This document shows, one piece after another, positions 1-8,509 of a DNA stretch of 64,000 nt. The position numbers were made by a program, and so were the translations under genes. The notes under the pieces were generated by a model. The model ran no database searches. It saw nothing but the letters and a program-made list of their open reading frames with translations, and was not told the origin of the DNA. The DNA is taken from the NCBI RefSeq assembly GCF_001426375.1, contig NZ_LMEO01000045.1, forward strand, positions 1,333,269 to 1,397,268, given 5' to 3'. How positions within the stretch are numbered: position 1 is the first letter of the stretch; each line of letters starts with the position of its first letter. The DNA is from Paenibacillus sp. Root444D2 (GTDB taxonomy: Bacteria > Bacillota > Bacilli > Paenibacillales > NBRC-103111).

Positions 1-1
1 T

Positions 2-877
2 GACAACTCGATTATGGCAATTGACCTGGGAACGATGGAAGAACGTATTCTCTATTCGATTCCCGAAACATATAAATTCGGCAGCTTGAGCTGCACCCCA
101 GACGGGCAGTGGTTATGCTTCGGTCTGAATGAGGATTTAACGGACCGTATCGCGATGGATACCAAGAACGGTTACTTGGGTTTTGAGGAGTATTTCCGTG
201 CGAAGCCGCACAGTATGATTATGGCGGTTTCCCCTGTCAACGGGAAAGTGATTAAGCTTCATGAGGACCAGCTTTGGATCGGCCACGTCAATACGTCACC
301 AACGCAAGCACATCTGCTGACATTTTGCCATGAAGGGCCTTGGGAGCAGATCGATCATCGGATCTGGGTGTTGGATATCGCAACCGGCCAATATTGGAAG
401 GTAAAGGATAAGCAGCCTAATGAATATGTCGGCCACGAATATTGGCTGGCAGACGGCATTCATATCGGCTACCACGGTTTTACCAATTCTCTTGAGGATC
501 ACACCGGGAAAATAATTGGGGCTGTCCTTTTTGATAACAGTCAGGCCCAGCAGTACGAATTTCCTTTTCAAAATATGCATGTACATTCAAATGATCTATC
601 ACTTGTTATCGGTGACGGTCAGCAAACGAGCGCTTATCATGGACAGCAATTCCAGGATACGCTGCAGGTATGGCGGAATGACGGATCCGGGTTTAATGGT
701 CCACGTATTCTATGTAAGCATCGTGGAAGTTTCCATTCGCAAATTCTTCACGTTCATCCGAGGCTAAGCCCGGACGGTAAGCATGTGCTATTTACGAGTG
801 ATATGTCGGGATATGGAAACTTGTACATGGTCGACATGCCGGAATTCGAATCTTTACCCAAGATGCCAGTTACATGA
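2..877 (+). CDS. Oligogalacturonate lyase (PL22 family), 5'-truncated by window edge
   Basis: The frame is open through the first base, so the true start lies outside the window; the first internal ATG is at 14. The visible 287 residues are the C-terminal three quarters of a family that usually runs near 385 residues. It resembles pectin oligogalacturonate lyases (Ogl, PL22), which cleave unsaturated digalacturonate in the cytoplasm by beta-elimination on a seven-bladed propeller. Recognisable stretches are LLTFCHEGPW, DHRIW, VGHEYWLADG and IGYHGF. Near the end comes a Gln-x2-His-x-His followed by PRLSPDG, which I associate with the metal site. Its stop overlaps the sulfatase start by four bases (ATGA), so the two are translationally coupled. 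The family call is firm; substrate is inferred from the family. Confidence 0.85.
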   Translation, partial: DNSIMAIDLGTMEERILYSIPETYKFGSLSCTPDGQWLCFGLNEDLTDRIAMDTKNGYLGFEEYFRAKPHSMIMAVSPVNGKVIKLHEDQLWIGHVNTSPTQAHLLTFCHEGPWEQIDHRIWVLDIATGQYWKVKDKQPNEYVGHEYWLADGIHIGYHGFTNSLEDHTGKIIGAVLFDNSQAQQYEFPFQNMHVHSNDLSLVIGDGQQTSAYHGQQFQDTLQVWRNDGSGFNGPRILCKHRGSFHSQILHVHPRLSPDGKHVLFTSDMSGYGNLYMVDMPEFESLPKMPVT

Positions 878-2460
878 AGACACAACCGAATCTGCTTCTC
901 ATCTTTACGGACCAGCAGCGATGGGATACGTTGGGGGTTTACGGAAATACAACGATTCAGACGCCGCATTTGGATCGGTTGGCGCGCGAAGGTGCAGTAT
1001 TCGAAAATGCGATTACCCCGTACCCTCTCTGTGCTCCTGCCAGAGCCTGCACGATGACGGGGTTTGCTGCGGGAAAGACGCATGTGTTCAATAACGAATC
1101 AGCCTCTGCTATTGCCACCGATGAGTCGATAGCGGCTTATTTGTCCAAAGCAGGATATCACAATCAGGCGATCGGAAAGATGCATTTTACACCAGATGAG
1201 CAAACGTATGGCATGGATCATCTCATTTTATCGGAAGAAATGAGGGGCGTACGTACAGCTGAACGGATACAGGATATCCGCTTTGATGATTATGACCGAT
1301 ACCTGATGGAGCATGATGCCTGGGGGTGGGAGAAACCTCCAGAGATCGGTTATAACGAACTAAAGCCGCTTGTGAACGGCCTACCCAAAGAGCTTCATAT
1401 CACACAATGGTGCGGGGATCGAACGGTAGAGTGGCTAAAAACGGAAAGACCCTCAGACAAACCTTTTTTCTTATGGACGTCGTTCGTCAAGCCTCATGCT
1501 CCTTTCGATTGTCCTTCACACTTGACGGATCTATATGCTCCGGAAGAAATGCCGAGGCCTTGGGTTTCCGATAAGGATGGAACTTCGAAAAATCCTTATT
1601 TGAAATCGCATCGTCAAGCCATGGAAGCCGATTTGTACTCGGAGTACGCTAATCTCACAAACAGGGCATATTATTATGCCAACATTACGTTTATCGATGA
1701 ACAAATAGGTCGGATCATGCAAACGCTAGAGGAAGAGGGGCTGGCGGATCATACACTCGTTATTTTCACATCGGATCATGGAGAATTGCTCGGCGACCAC
1801 CGATTATGGTTTAAAAACTTAGGGCACGAGGGCAGTTTGCACATCCCGATGTTAGCATGGTGGCCTGGCGTTATTCATCCGGGTACCCGCTGTGATGAAT
1901 TGACTACCCTCCTCGATATTTTCCCTACTCTGGTTAATCGGACCAGTGAAAATTGCAATTACGACGGAAGGTCGGGTTTGGATCTATTGGAACTGCTCAC
2001 GGAACCTTCCTCGGTACGCCGAGATGTCGTCTGTTCTGAATTCTATGTGGCACCCAACTATATGCTCCATGTCCGCAGCAAAGAGTGGAAATACCTCTTT
2101 TATCAGAATGGCGGTTACGAAGAGCTGTACAATCTTCTTAGTGATCCGCATGAGCTTATTGATTTAGCGGAAGATCCAGACTTTCAGCATGTAAAAAAAG
2201 AGCATCAGACGGCAGCCGTTGGTTGGGTCAAAAACTATGGAAATCCTGAAATTGCTCTCGATGAAACAGGCTATAAGTTGAAAGTAATTCCTTTTCAGCC
2301 TCAAGAAGCCAAAATGAACCCAAGGCCGTTCTCGCGAATGCCTTGGGATTCCAGAGTTCCGCCTTCGATGCTTCCTGAACAGCAGCGCTCCTGGTTTTGG
2401 AAGGCGTTGGGCGGAGATTGGAGCAGCCTTATAACCTTGTTTGGATCAAAAGATAAGTAG
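874..2460 (+). CDS. Sulfatase, type I formylglycine-dependent
   Basis: A 528-residue alkaline-phosphatase-superfamily sulfatase. The N-terminal strand PNLLLIFTDQQRWD carries the metal Asp. The signature Cys-Ala-Pro-Ala-Arg falls at residues 53-57, and Cys53 would be oxidised to formylglycine. The second metal motif SDHGELLGDH lies near residue 300. No signal peptide is visible, so it should be cytoplasmic. The gene overlaps the oligogalacturonate lyase by 4 nt and is followed by a YesU-like gene, placing it in a plant-polysaccharide operon; a sulfated or decorated oligosaccharide is a plausible substrate but this is inference. A formylglycine-generating enzyme is not in the window; some such proteins act as phosphohydrolases instead. 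Confidence 0.85.
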   Translation: MKTQPNLLLIFTDQQRWDTLGVYGNTTIQTPHLDRLAREGAVFENAITPYPLCAPARACTMTGFAAGKTHVFNNESASAIATDESIAAYLSKAGYHNQAIGKMHFTPDEQTYGMDHLILSEEMRGVRTAERIQDIRFDDYDRYLMEHDAWGWEKPPEIGYNELKPLVNGLPKELHITQWCGDRTVEWLKTERPSDKPFFLWTSFVKPHAPFDCPSHLTDLYAPEEMPRPWVSDKDGTSKNPYLKSHRQAMEADLYSEYANLTNRAYYYANITFIDEQIGRIMQTLEEEGLADHTLVIFTSDHGELLGDHRLWFKNLGHEGSLHIPMLAWWPGVIHPGTRCDELTTLLDIFPTLVNRTSENCNYDGRSGLDLLELLTEPSSVRRDVVCSEFYVAPNYMLHVRSKEWKYLFYQNGGYEELYNLLSDPHELIDLAEDPDFQHVKKEHQTAAVGWVKNYGNPEIALDETGYKLKVIPFQPQEAKMNPRPFSRMPWDSRVPPSMLPEQQRSWFWKALGGDWSSLITLFGSKDK

Positions 2461-2493
2461 TACACCAATCGTTGAGTGAGGATGACGTACAAC

Positions 2494-3195
2494 ATGGATT
2501 GGAACGAAATATTTATGCTAGATGAGCTTTTATATCAAAATCCTTTAGCCATGGAAAGTGATGTGTTTGATTTCAAATTGGAAGGGCAGGCCGCTGCCAG
2601 TTTTCCACTGAATCGAATGCGGCTGGAAAATAAGCTTGACCCAAAGCTTGAGCAAAAATCGAATTTTGTTTATTGGTGTCCGATTGAATTTCCAGACAAC
2701 ATCGCGATCACTTGGGATTTTTGGCCGATTCATGAGCCGGGGCTTTGCATTTTGTTTTTTGCCGTAAAAGGGATCCGTGGTGAGGATTTGTTTGACAGCC
2801 GGCTTTCGGTAAGATCAGGTGCGTACGACCAATATCACCATGGAGATATCGATGCTTTCCATGTATCCTACTTCAGACGCAAGGAAGAAGAGGAGCGGAG
2901 TTTTCATACGTGCAATCTGCGTAAAAGCTATGGCTTTCATCTGGTTTCGCAGGGCGGAGATCCGATCCCGTCTGTAACCGATGCCAAAGGTCCATACCGA
3001 ATGAAATTGTTTAAATGGGGAAGTGAAATTTTATTCGCCATCAATGATCTGACTGTCATTCATTGGACCGATGACGGAAAAACATTTGGGAAACCCCTTA
3101 CCGGAGGGAAAATCGGCTTTCGCCAGATGGCTCCTCTTATCGCCGAATATGCCAATCTTACTGTATATTCGATTTCAAAAAAGCATGCTTTGTAA
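2494..3195 (+). CDS. DUF1961 family protein, YesU-like
   Basis: About 233 residues, matching the size and style of the DUF1961 family (Bacillus subtilis YesU, from the rhamnogalacturonan cluster), which is expected to adopt a concanavalin-like jelly roll. Visible stretches include WCPIEFPDNIAITWDFWP, DAFHVSYFRR and GGKIGFRQMAP, the last typical of the closing strands of this fold. The frame can begin at GTG 2476, ATG 2482 or ATG 2494. The only purine-rich ribosome site (GTGAGG, 2476-2481) sits at a usable distance only from 2494, so I chose that. It follows the sulfatase by about 30 nt in the same direction. Biochemical function is unknown; context suggests pectin or rhamnogalacturonan use. 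Confidence 0.75.
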   Translation: MDWNEIFMLDELLYQNPLAMESDVFDFKLEGQAAASFPLNRMRLENKLDPKLEQKSNFVYWCPIEFPDNIAITWDFWPIHEPGLCILFFAVKGIRGEDLFDSRLSVRSGAYDQYHHGDIDAFHVSYFRRKEEEERSFHTCNLRKSYGFHLVSQGGDPIPSVTDAKGPYRMKLFKWGSEILFAINDLTVIHWTDDGKTFGKPLTGGKIGFRQMAPLIAEYANLTVYSISKKHAL

Positions 3196-3218
3196 GCTCA
3201 TACCTCTCTATACCCACA

Positions 3219-3275
3219 GAAAAAGACCGCATCAACTTAGTTTTTTGGCCAAGCCAACTAAGCTGAGTGCGGTCT
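3219..3275 (-). terminator. Terminator of the nas operon
   Basis: On the minus strand AGACCGCA pairs with TGCGGTCT, with a second internal pairing CTTAGTT/AACTAAG, followed by a T run. It begins at the nasC stop codon. The convergent plus-strand gene at 2494-3195 ends just before it. Confidence 0.8.
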
Positions 3276-5382
3276 ACTCGACACGCTCCACTTTTACTGC
3301 GCATATTTTAAACTCGGGCATCCGACTCGTGGGATCCAGCGCATCATTCGTTAATTGATTAATCGAATGCTCATCGCCCCAATGAAAGGGCACAAAAACC
3401 GTACGAGGCTGAATACCTTCCGTCACTTTGACTTCGAAAACCAAGGATCCACGGCGGCTTGTAATGCGGATCTTGTTATCCATACTCAGTCCGATTCTCT
3501 TAGCAAGCCACGGATGAATCTCGGCAACGGGAACGGGAGCCTTCTTATTAAGAGCTTCCGTTCGACGTGTTTGTGCGCCGCTTAAATAATGATTCGCCAG
3601 CCTCCCCGTTGTTAACACAATGGGGTAATCTGAATCGATTGGTTCTGCCGGCATTTTCGGCTTAATACCGAACAATCTGGCTTTGCCGTCGGAATGATTA
3701 AAATGATTCTCGAATAATAGCGGTGTTCCCGGGTGGTCTGGAGCTGGGCACGGCCAGAATATGCCTTTCTCCTCCTGAAGCCGCCCATACGTAATGCCAC
3801 TGTAATCCGCTTTCCCTCCAGCCGTAGCAGCTGCTAACTCGCGAAACACATCTTCAATACCCGCATATTGAAAATAGGCTCCCCTACCCAACGCTTCCGC
3901 TAGCTGACAAATAATATGGAAATCAAGTCTGCTGTTTCCTGGAAGCTCCATCGCTTTCTGGCGGTGAAACACACGTCCTTCCAGATTGGTCATCGTACCT
4001 TCTGCTTCCGCAAAGGATGACCCTGGTAATAAATAATGAGCGTAACGCGCCGTTTCCGTTTCGAACATGTCAACGACAACAAGCAACTCCAGCTTCTGCA
4101 GAGCCCGCTCCACCATCCGATTATTAGGGCTGGATACCAGCGGATTCGATCCGAGAACGATCAAGGCTTTGATTTCACCTTCATCTATCTTTTGCAGCAG
4201 CTCGTAAGCAGAAACCCCTTTGCCAGGCAGCTCACTCGGATCGATTCCCCATACCTTGGCAACATGCTCACGTGCAGCTGGGTCCTCAATCAAACGATAG
4301 CCCGGCAGTTGGTCCGCCTTTTGCCCATGCTCGCGTCCGCCTTGCCCGTTCGCTTGACCTGTTACGGCGCCATAGCCGCAGCCTTTGCGCCCTATTTTAC
4401 CGGTGATCAAGGCTAAATTAATGTAATTCAGCGTGTTCTCTACACCATTTACTTGCTGTTCCAAACCGCGTGCTGTAAGCACAATCCCCGTCTCCGCCTT
4501 GGCGAATCCACGAGCAATCGTACGAATTACAGCTTCTAGAACGCCGGTTAGCTCCTCCACTCTCGCTGGAGTGAAAGGCTTAACAGCCTCCTTCAATTGC
4601 TCAAACCCAACCGTACGTTCTTCTATGAATCGATGATGAACGAGCTTCTCTTCTATCATGACATGCAGGAGTCCGTTTATAAAAACAGAATCGAATCCCG
4701 GTTGTAGTCGAACATGGATATCCGCTACCTTCGAAGTCATGGTATTACGCGGATCAATCGTAACGATCACTGCGCCTTTTTTCTTTGCTTCAAGCAAATA
4801 AGGCATCATCGTCGGCTGGCATTCCGCAATATTCGTTCCTGCAAGAATGATATATTTGGCATTTGGAATTTCGGTTAGAGGCATTGTCATCCCGCGATCA
4901 AGACCGAAAGCCTGATTGCTGGCTGCGGCCGCCGAGGACATACAGTATCTTCCGTTATAATCAATGTATTTGGACCTGAGTGCTACTCGGGTGAACTTAC
5001 CAAGTAAGTAACTAACTTCATTAGTAAGCGAGCCTCCGCCATAAACGCCAATGGCATCTCGGCCATGCGCTGCTTGAATTCCTTGAATCTGTTCAGCAAT
5101 GTCTGCAAACGCATGGTCCCAAGAGACCGTTCGCCACCGCCGTGGCTCACCATTCTCCCTCGTCAATGGCTCAAGAATCCGATCGGCATGAAGCACATGA
5201 TCCAGTGCATTCAATCCTTTCTGACAAAGACGGCTAGTCGCCACAGGAAAGTTAGGGCTTGGTTTAATCGTGAGACCTGACGTCTTTTCACTCGGCGTAA
5301 TCTCCAATCCGCACTGCATGCTGCAAAAGCAGCAATGGGAGGAGGGTTGTTCTTTAGGTAATGTCAATAGTGCTGATTTCAA
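3274..5382 (-). CDS. nasC: Assimilatory nitrate reductase, catalytic subunit
   Basis: A molybdopterin oxidoreductase of about 700 residues, the size of NasC/NasA enzymes that reduce nitrate to nitrite in the cytoplasm. Near the N-terminus are [4Fe-4S] ligands in the pattern C-x2-C-x3-C (HCCFCSMQC) with the fourth in LCQKG. The molybdopterin domains show NGRYCMSSAAAASNQAFG and ILAGTNIAE, and the C-terminal dinucleotide-binding domain shows VLTTGRLANHYLSG. The open frame extends to a TTG at 5424. A TTG at 5382 has GGTGGAG just upstream and is the likelier start, but this is not certain. It is the last gene of narK-nirB-nirD-nasC. No NasB-type flavoprotein partner is present, so its electron donor is unclear. 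Confidence 0.9.
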   Translation of the reverse strand: MKSALLTLPKEQPSSHCCFCSMQCGLEITPSEKTSGLTIKPSPNFPVATSRLCQKGLNALDHVLHADRILEPLTRENGEPRRWRTVSWDHAFADIAEQIQGIQAAHGRDAIGVYGGGSLTNEVSYLLGKFTRVALRSKYIDYNGRYCMSSAAAASNQAFGLDRGMTMPLTEIPNAKYIILAGTNIAECQPTMMPYLLEAKKKGAVIVTIDPRNTMTSKVADIHVRLQPGFDSVFINGLLHVMIEEKLVHHRFIEERTVGFEQLKEAVKPFTPARVEELTGVLEAVIRTIARGFAKAETGIVLTARGLEQQVNGVENTLNYINLALITGKIGRKGCGYGAVTGQANGQGGREHGQKADQLPGYRLIEDPAAREHVAKVWGIDPSELPGKGVSAYELLQKIDEGEIKALIVLGSNPLVSSPNNRMVERALQKLELLVVVDMFETETARYAHYLLPGSSFAEAEGTMTNLEGRVFHRQKAMELPGNSRLDFHIICQLAEALGRGAYFQYAGIEDVFRELAAATAGGKADYSGITYGRLQEEKGIFWPCPAPDHPGTPLLFENHFNHSDGKARLFGIKPKMPAEPIDSDYPIVLTTGRLANHYLSGAQTRRTEALNKKAPVPVAEIHPWLAKRIGLSMDNKIRITSRRGSLVFEVKVTEGIQPRTVFVPFHWGDEHSINQLTNDALDPTSRMPEFKICAVKVERVE

Positions 5383-5457
5383 CGCACTCCACCCCCGATG
5401 ATAAAGCTCTCTATGAAATCTCAATGTATTTAAATGGGCTACGCGGTCAACAAAGTA

Positions 5458-5808
5458 TTAGCAGGCTAATTCTTTGTTTATCGGAAATCCAATAAATACC
5501 GTACCATCATGAACTTTCGTTGAATACGTTTGTACACAACCCGTATCCGGCGCTTGAACGAGACCGGAAGGAAGATGAATCTTGCGATCATGCATCGGGC
5601 AGAAGACGTGGTCATCACATACAATTCCTTCTGCAAGGACGCCCTCTTTATGCGGACAACGGTTCTGGATGGCTTGAAGCTTACCGCTTTTCAGTTTGAA
5701 AAGTGCTACCTCTTCTCCTTGATACCGAATCGTTTTTCCTGTGTTAACAGCTAACTCATCATAAGAAACGGCCTGCACCCAAATCATTTGCTCTTCTTGT
5801 GTTTTCAT
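5458..5808 (-). CDS. nirD: Nitrite reductase small subunit, Rieske-type
   Basis: A 116-residue NirD/NasE protein, the small partner of NAD(P)H nitrite reductase. It has the Rieske-like ligand pattern Cys-x-His (CPHKEG) and Cys-x2-His (CPMHD), separated by about 15 residues, then a VHDGTVFIGF strand. It is preceded by a strong ribosome site (GGGAGGAG) and sits 28 nt after nirB and 33 nt before the outermost nasC frame, in one operon. Unlike proteobacterial NirD it keeps the Cys and His residues, so it may hold a real 2Fe-2S cluster. Confidence 0.92.
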   Translation of the reverse strand: MKTQEEQMIWVQAVSYDELAVNTGKTIRYQGEEVALFKLKSGKLQAIQNRCPHKEGVLAEGIVCDDHVFCPMHDRKIHLPSGLVQAPDTGCVQTYSTKVHDGTVFIGFPINKELAC

Positions 5809-5836
5809 AGTCTGCTCCTCCCGACTTCCTCTTTTT

Positions 5837-8254
5837 CTAGTTAAGCTCTACGACTTCATAAAGGTCACGTTGAATTTTTTTGCTATCAATTGCTTGTTTC
5901 CAAGGGTCATTCGTCACAGAAAGCGCTAGATCCATTCGAGCACACAATTGTTTACGCTCTTCCTCATTCTCCACCACATCACGAATATGCTCGATACCAA
6001 GTCGGTGTACCCACTCACTTGTTCGCTCACCATATTTACCCGTTTCGCGATAGTACTGCAGATAAGCTTCTGTATATTCGATAATCTCTTGCTCCGTCTT
6101 GACTGTAGTTAATAGGTCACCAACACGTACTTTCACACCGCCATTTCCTCCGGCATAAAGCTCCCAACCGCCATCAACCGAAACGACGCCTAAATCTTTG
6201 ATTCCTGATTCCGCACAATTTCGAGGACATCCAGATACAGCCAGCTTCACTTTGGCAGGTGTGTTCAAGCGTTCAAAACGTTTCTCCAGCTCGATACCTA
6301 CCCCCATCGCGTCTCCCGTGCCGAATCGGCAGAAGGTTTCACCTACGCACGTTTTTACAGTTCTTAAGGCTTTACCGTAAGCATAACCGGAAGGCATATC
6401 CAAGGCTTCCCACATTGCGGTTAGATCTTCTTTCTTCACACCAAGCAAATCAAGACGCTGTCCACCTGTAAACTTCACAGTAGGGACTTTGAACTGCTCA
6501 GCTACTTCTGCAATACGCTTCAATTCCGTTGGATTAGTTACTCCGCCATATATCCGTGGAACTACGGAATACGTTCCATCTTTTTGAATGTTAGCGTGCA
6601 TACGCTCATTTACGAAACGTGAAGTACTGTCGTCTTTATACGTATCTGGACTTACCATACCCAGGTAATAATTAAGTGCAGGACGGCATTTCGAGCAGCC
6701 TTCTTCATTTTTCCAGCCAAGGACGTTCATCACTTCCCGCACATGGGATAACCCTTTATCACGAATCGCTGCAACGACTTCATCCCGTGTATGGTCTGTA
6801 CAAGAGCAAATCGTCTCTTTCGCAGCGTTCTTATCATAGGAAGCACCTAGTGTAAATGCCAACAAATCACTAACCAGTGGTTTACAACCGCCGCAAGAAC
6901 GAGAAGCTGTCGTGCAATTTTTCACTTCATCAACTGTCGTTAACCCTTGATCCTTGATCGCTGAACAAATTGTTCCTTTTGTAACGCCGTTACAACCGCA
7001 TATGATGGCATCGTCTTTCATGTCAGCAACACCTGATGCCGCTCCGCCCCCGGATGAATCCGTCAAAATGGCCGTTTTTTCCAAGCCGCTAACATCTGTT
7101 TCTTCCCGAATCATTTGCATAAGTCGCGTACCATCCGCCGTATCTCCGAAGAGAACCGCGCCGATGATTTTATTGTCTTTAATCACAACTTTCTTATAAA
7201 CACCGGTGAACTCATCATGAATACGAATGGCTTTCGTGTCTTCCGCATCGCCGAACTGTCCGCCAGAGAATACATCAACACCAGAAACTTTAAGCTTCGT
7301 ATAAAGGAGAGATCCTTCATAAGGACCAGTTTCCACGCCGGCCAAATGTTTAGCAAGCACAGCACCTTGCTCGTAGAGCGGCGCTACCAATCCATAAGCA
7401 ATCCCGCGATGCATCGCGCATTCCCCAACCGCATAGACGTTTGGAACACTCGTTTGCAAATAGTCATTCACAATGATGCCAGGATTGCACTCAACGCCAG
7501 CCTTTTTCGCAAGTTCAACATTGGGACGAATCCCTACAGCCATAACGATAAGATCGGCTTCAGCAACGGTACCATCCTTGAATTTCAAGCCGGTTACCCG
7601 CTTATCGCCTACGATTTCCGCGGACTGCTTCTCGAGCAGGAAGTTGATGCCTTGCTCTTCAAGCGCTGCTTGCAGCATTTTGGACGCCGTTCGATCAAGC
7701 TGACGCTCCATAATTGTATCTACAATATGAACAACATCAACCTTCATACCTAAGTTTAGGAAACCTCTCGCCGCTTCTAATCCTAATAAGCCGCCACCGA
7801 TCACGATCGCTTTTTTATACTTTTTAGCGGACTCGATCATAATTTCACAATCACGAATGGTTCTGTACGCCATAACCCCTTCTTTATCAGCGCCAGGCAT
7901 TGGAATCATAAAGGGGTTAGACCCTGTAGCCAAAATCAATTTATCATAAGAAACCGTCAGTCCCTTATCACTCGTTACGGTTTGAGCTGCTGTATCAATG
8001 TCTGTTATCGTTTGGTTGGTATGCAAGGTGATGTGGTTATTCGCATACCATTCATAGGGATGAATGACGATATCCTCTACTTTGGAATCTCCGGCAAGTA
8101 CATAGGACAACAAGATTCTGTTATAGTTCGGATGCGGTTCACTTCCGAAAATCGTAACTTCATATTTGTCAGGTGTAAGTTTAAGCAAATGTTCAACAGC
8201 GTTAACACCCGCCATTCCATTTCCTACTAATACCAATTTTTCTTTTTGAGTCAT
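5837..8254 (-). CDS. nirB: Nitrite reductase [NAD(P)H] large subunit
   Basis: About 805 residues. Order of domains: FAD/NAD-binding pyridine nucleotide-disulfide oxidoreductase (LVLVGNGMAGVNAVEHL at the start, KAIVIGGGLLGLEAARG near 150); two BFD-like 2Fe-2S modules (CGCNGVTKG with CGGCKP, then CSCTDHTRDE with CSKCRP); then the ferredoxin-like and siroheme/[4Fe-4S] domains. The siroheme ligands are C-x5-C (CVGETFC) and C-x3-C (CPRNC). It reduces nitrite to ammonium with six electrons in the cytoplasm. The frame opens at ATG 8260, but the second ATG at 8254 has the better distance from GAGAGG. It is preceded by an unusual run of hairpins. Confidence 0.95.
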   Translation of the reverse strand: MTQKEKLVLVGNGMAGVNAVEHLLKLTPDKYEVTIFGSEPHPNYNRILLSYVLAGDSKVEDIVIHPYEWYANNHITLHTNQTITDIDTAAQTVTSDKGLTVSYDKLILATGSNPFMIPMPGADKEGVMAYRTIRDCEIMIESAKKYKKAIVIGGGLLGLEAARGFLNLGMKVDVVHIVDTIMERQLDRTASKMLQAALEEQGINFLLEKQSAEIVGDKRVTGLKFKDGTVAEADLIVMAVGIRPNVELAKKAGVECNPGIIVNDYLQTSVPNVYAVGECAMHRGIAYGLVAPLYEQGAVLAKHLAGVETGPYEGSLLYTKLKVSGVDVFSGGQFGDAEDTKAIRIHDEFTGVYKKVVIKDNKIIGAVLFGDTADGTRLMQMIREETDVSGLEKTAILTDSSGGGAASGVADMKDDAIICGCNGVTKGTICSAIKDQGLTTVDEVKNCTTASRSCGGCKPLVSDLLAFTLGASYDKNAAKETICSCTDHTRDEVVAAIRDKGLSHVREVMNVLGWKNEEGCSKCRPALNYYLGMVSPDTYKDDSTSRFVNERMHANIQKDGTYSVVPRIYGGVTNPTELKRIAEVAEQFKVPTVKFTGGQRLDLLGVKKEDLTAMWEALDMPSGYAYGKALRTVKTCVGETFCRFGTGDAMGVGIELEKRFERLNTPAKVKLAVSGCPRNCAESGIKDLGVVSVDGGWELYAGGNGGVKVRVGDLLTTVKTEQEIIEYTEAYLQYYRETGKYGERTSEWVHRLGIEHIRDVVENEEERKQLCARMDLALSVTNDPWKQAIDSKKIQRDLYEVVELN

Positions 8255-8322
8255 TGCCATCTTCCTCTCTAATATATCTATCTCTATATCCCATTTTTCT
8301 TTTCCACATCCGATTAAAAAGG

Positions 8323-8496
8323 GCCATTCGGGAGCTCACGCTCCCAAATGGCAAAATTGGGATATGGAGCTTGAGAAGTTCGATTTGAACTTCCAAAGAC
8401 GGTAAGTCGTAAACGTCTTTGCGCATGCAGCCTGAACACTCAAGCTGCATGCGCAAAAACATTTAATTATATGCCGCTGGCCATACGACCAGCGGC
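8323..8496. repeat. Five consecutive inverted repeats between narK and nirB
   Basis: Five perfect or near-perfect hairpins follow one another: 8323-8352 (GCCATT..GGGAG / CTCCC.AATGGC), 8375-8393 (GAAGTTC/GAACTTC), 8395-8420 (AAAGACG/CGTCTTT), 8418-8457 (14-nt arms TTTGCGCATGCAGC) and 8473-8496 (GCCGCTGG/CCAGCGGC). None has a clear terminator T run in the operon direction except a short one after the fifth. They may set transcript stability or partial termination between transporter and reductase messages; that role is inference. Confidence 0.75.
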
Positions 8497-8509
8497 TTGA
8501 ACCTATTAC

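Noticed and set aside
7115..7753. 212-codon open frame on the plus strand
   Set aside because: It lies antisense within nirB, whose domains are all recognised; no ribosome site or family.
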